Shown here in pieces: positions 31,168-32,884 of a stretch of DNA of 32,884 nt. Every line of letters begins with the position of its first letter. The first letter of the stretch is position 1. This DNA comes from Oscillospiraceae bacterium (GTDB taxonomy: Bacteria > Bacillota > Clostridia > Oscillospirales > Oscillospiraceae): NCBI GenBank assembly GCA_020025715.1, contig JAHHRQ010000016.1:1-32884 (forward strand), read 5' to 3'. Both the position numbers and the translations under genes were made by a program. The notes beneath the pieces were generated by a model. That model saw only the letters and a list, made by a program, of their open reading frames with translations. It was not told the origin of the DNA and searched no databases.

Positions 31168-32678
31168 TTTTGCCGCCTTTTATCGGGAGTATTCAGCTGA
31201 GCGTCCCGGAATTTGTTCTTTGGTTTCGGTATATTTATGAGCAGTCTGAATAGTCCCCATGGTTTTCCGTCGCTTAAAGGAGCGGTGTAGTTTACGCCGA
31301 AGGAGTCCATGGAGGCGAGAAGCAGCAGTATAAGGCAGGTGCCAACCACAAGGCCGAATAATCCCCCTGCAATGGCGGCTATCAGCAGCCCAAGCTGAAA
31401 AAGCCGCACAGCGGAGCCTAAGTCCTGACTGGGCAGGGTGTAGCAGGCAATACCGGAAAAAGCAACCACTATAATTGCGATAGGGGATACAACCTTTGCC
31501 TCGACAGCGGATTGTCCTACGATAAGAGCACCGATTATGGAGACAGTATCACCTATGGGATTCGGCAGTCTTAAACCTGCTTCCTGAAGCAGACCGAAAG
31601 AAACTATCATGCCGAAAACTTCAAGAGCCGTTGAAAACGGCACATGCTGTTTTGCTTCAATTATCGAAATTAAAAGCCGGGTCGGTATCATCTCCTGATG
31701 ATACATTGCAACGGCCACATAGAGAGCGGGCAGGAACATGCTCAGAATAAGAGCAAAGTAGCGGAGAATGTTAAGGCTTGTTGTAACCATGAAATGCATG
31801 TTGCTGTCGGTGGTTACTTTCATAAATTCCGCAAAATTTACCGGCAGTACCAGACCAACCGGCAGCCCGTCAATTAAAAGCCCGATTCTTCCGTCCATAA
31901 GGTACATTGCAAACCTGTCCGGCCGCTCCGTGTGGATAAGCTGAGGAAAAGGGGAGAGCGGGTTATCCACGATATATTCTTCCAGCATTCCGGTTGCAAG
32001 CAGCGCATCTATATCCAGCGCATCAAGGCGCCGTGCAGTCTCTTTTACAAGCTCGGGATTTGCAATTCCCTCCACAAACATTATTGCAACGGTGGTGTGA
32101 GATTTTCGCCCGATATTGCTTTGGGCAAGCTTAAGCCGGGGAGTGCGTATGCGCCGCCGCACAAGGGCGGTATTTACCCTGAGTGTTTCGATAAAGGAAT
32201 CCTTCGCACCTTTTATAGACTTTTCAAGAGTGGGCTCAGAAATGCTTCTGGCCATAGTGGAGCGCACTTCAAAAGTAATAGCACTTTTTGTTCCCTCAAA
32301 AATCAGCGCACAGTGACCGTGGGTCAGATCGGAAATAACATCGTTAACCGTCTCTCTCTTCTTTACGGTGTAGCTGTAAACCGAGCCCTCCATAATAAAC
32401 TCCATACAGCTTTGCTCATCCGGCGCATTTGCAGCCTTTTGCGAAAGACTGAGCGGGCGCAGAACGCCTTCTGTTACATCACCGCCGGACACAATTCCGT
32501 CAAGCCAGCACACGGTTATAAAAATATTTCCTTTTAAACCGATATTTATTTTCCTTTTTTCAAAGTCTCCGCAGCCGGAAAAAGCTTTGCTGATAATTTT
32601 TTCTTCAGGTTTTAAATTTTTAAATGCAAGCTCATCTGCGGGCGGAGCGTAAAATCTAAAGTCGTTTTCATAGCACAT
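31164..32678 (-). CDS. gerAA: GerAA-family spore germination protein
   Basis: The 504-residue protein is the A subunit of a GerA-type germinant receptor. A soluble N-terminal domain (to about residue 240) is followed by several membrane helices (LRYFALILSMFLPALYVAV and later) and a soluble tail with PKPKNKFRDAQ. I prefer ATG 32678 (MCYENDFRF), because the further 62 residues upstream read through the rRNA-type promoter region and look non-coding. No ribosome-binding site is visible at 32678, so the start is uncertain. It is first in an A-C-B operon with 4-base overlap to gerAC. Confidence 0.87.
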   Translation of the reverse strand: MCYENDFRFYAPPADELAFKNLKPEEKIISKAFSGCGDFEKRKINIGLKGNIFITVCWLDGIVSGGDVTEGVLRPLSLSQKAANAPDEQSCMEFIMEGSVYSYTVKKRETVNDVISDLTHGHCALIFEGTKSAITFEVRSTMARSISEPTLEKSIKGAKDSFIETLRVNTALVRRRIRTPRLKLAQSNIGRKSHTTVAIMFVEGIANPELVKETARRLDALDIDALLATGMLEEYIVDNPLSPFPQLIHTERPDRFAMYLMDGRIGLLIDGLPVGLVLPVNFAEFMKVTTDSNMHFMVTTSLNILRYFALILSMFLPALYVAVAMYHQEMIPTRLLISIIEAKQHVPFSTALEVFGMIVSFGLLQEAGLRLPNPIGDTVSIIGALIVGQSAVEAKVVSPIAIIVVAFSGIACYTLPSQDLGSAVRLFQLGLLIAAIAGGLFGLVVGTCLILLLLASMDSFGVNYTAPLSDGKPWGLFRLLINIPKPKNKFRDAQLNTPDKRRQK

Positions 32679-32752
32679 ATGGTATAGTGTAACCACGTTT
32701 AGGCACAATATGTGTAAATTGAAAAAAAGTTCAAAAAAATGCGAAAAAAGTG

Positions 32753-32781
32753 TTGACTTTAGGGGAAAAGGGTGGTATATT
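32753..32781 (+). promoter_or_regulatory. Strong sigma-A promoter, probably of an rRNA operon
   Basis: TTGACT (32753-32758), a 17-base spacer, and TATATT (32776-32781) on the plus strand, divergent from gerAA. The A/T-rich DNA just upstream (runs of A at about 32722-32748) could act as an UP element. Confidence 0.75.
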
Positions 32782-32789
32782 TTATAAAC

Positions 32790-32884
32790 ACCGCGAGGGA
32801 ACAGCAAAAACAAAGCCCCGAACGGCAGTGAGTACCTTGAAAATTGAACAATGTAAGAAAACAATTAGTTTTATACTAATTAGC
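32790..32884 (+). other. Probable rRNA-operon leader running off the window
   Basis: After the promoter comes a non-coding stretch that contains AGTACCTTGAAAATTGAACA, a phrase of the kind found in leaders and spacers of clostridial rRNA operons, and an AATTAGT/ACTAATT inverted repeat (32863-32881) just before the edge. The 16S gene itself is not in the window. A tRNA cluster is the main alternative. Confidence 0.6.

Noticed and set aside
32676..32723. Sigma-F or sigma-G promoter for gerAA
   Set aside because: CATATTG and GGTTACACTA resemble forespore -10 elements, but matching -35 boxes at the right distance are absent or weak and one would leave no leader.
32679..32864. 62-residue N-terminal extension of GerAA
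   Set aside because: It reads back across the rRNA-type promoter and leader on the opposite strand and is Phe/Leu-rich only because that DNA is AT-rich.
1..32884. CRISPR arrays, prophage, insertion sequences, toxin-antitoxin or defence genes
   Set aside because: No direct-repeat arrays, transposase or integrase motifs, or recognisable defence domains were found on either strand.

Overview
The window is the chromosomal replication-origin region of an endospore-forming, low-to-mid GC Firmicute of class Clostridia, probably an Oscillospiraceae/Ruminococcaceae-type gut bacterium. The support for this is the gene set (dnaA-dnaN-yaaA-recF-remB-gyrB-gyrA, parA/parB with parS sites, germination protease gpr, a gerA-type germinant receptor operon), the strong AGGAGG ribosome-binding sites and the TTGNNN-17-TATAAT promoters. 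The taxonomic placement is inferred from protein style, not from a search.

Left flank (1-7.6 kb), mostly on the minus strand: the last codons of a plus-strand gene and its terminator; an MsmK/UgpC-type sugar-ABC ATPase with a long leader; a plus-strand cytoplasmic M14 peptidoglycan peptidase; a membrane-anchored phosphodiester glycosidase-like protein; asnS; a YegS/DagK-family lipid kinase; and rpsT. Several of these have clear sigma-A promoters and hairpin terminators.

Origin core (7.7-13.5 kb), plus strand: compact gpr, then a 232-bp cluster of six parS sites, the last touching the -35 box of a promoter for parA-parB-serS. A terminator follows, then dnaA with its own promoter, then oriC in the dnaA-dnaN gap with degenerate DnaA boxes, a DnaA-trio tract and an AT-rich unwinding stretch.

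Right arm (13.5-24 kb), plus strand: one tightly packed ten-gene unit, dnaN-yaaA-recF-remB-gyrB-gyrA-SHOCT membrane protein-rnhA-ABC exporter-GNAT-like protein, closed by a terminator. mfd follows with a promoter so close to its ATG that the mRNA should be almost leaderless, then a PrsA/SurA-like peptidyl-prolyl isomerase.

Right end (28.9-32.9 kb): a minus-strand germinant-receptor operon in the order A-C-B, head-on to replication, divergent from a strong plus-strand promoter and leader that looks like the start of an rRNA operon whose genes lie beyond the window.

Most of the window is well-known core biology. The points that stand out are the hexameric parS cluster fused to the parA promoter, the DnaA-trio origin without a perfect DnaA box, the near-leaderless mfd message, the atypical quinolone-pocket residues in both gyrase subunits, and the non-standard neighbourhood of dnaA. 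I found no CRISPR array, prophage, insertion sequence or complete tRNA/rRNA gene, and no convincing new multi-gene system.
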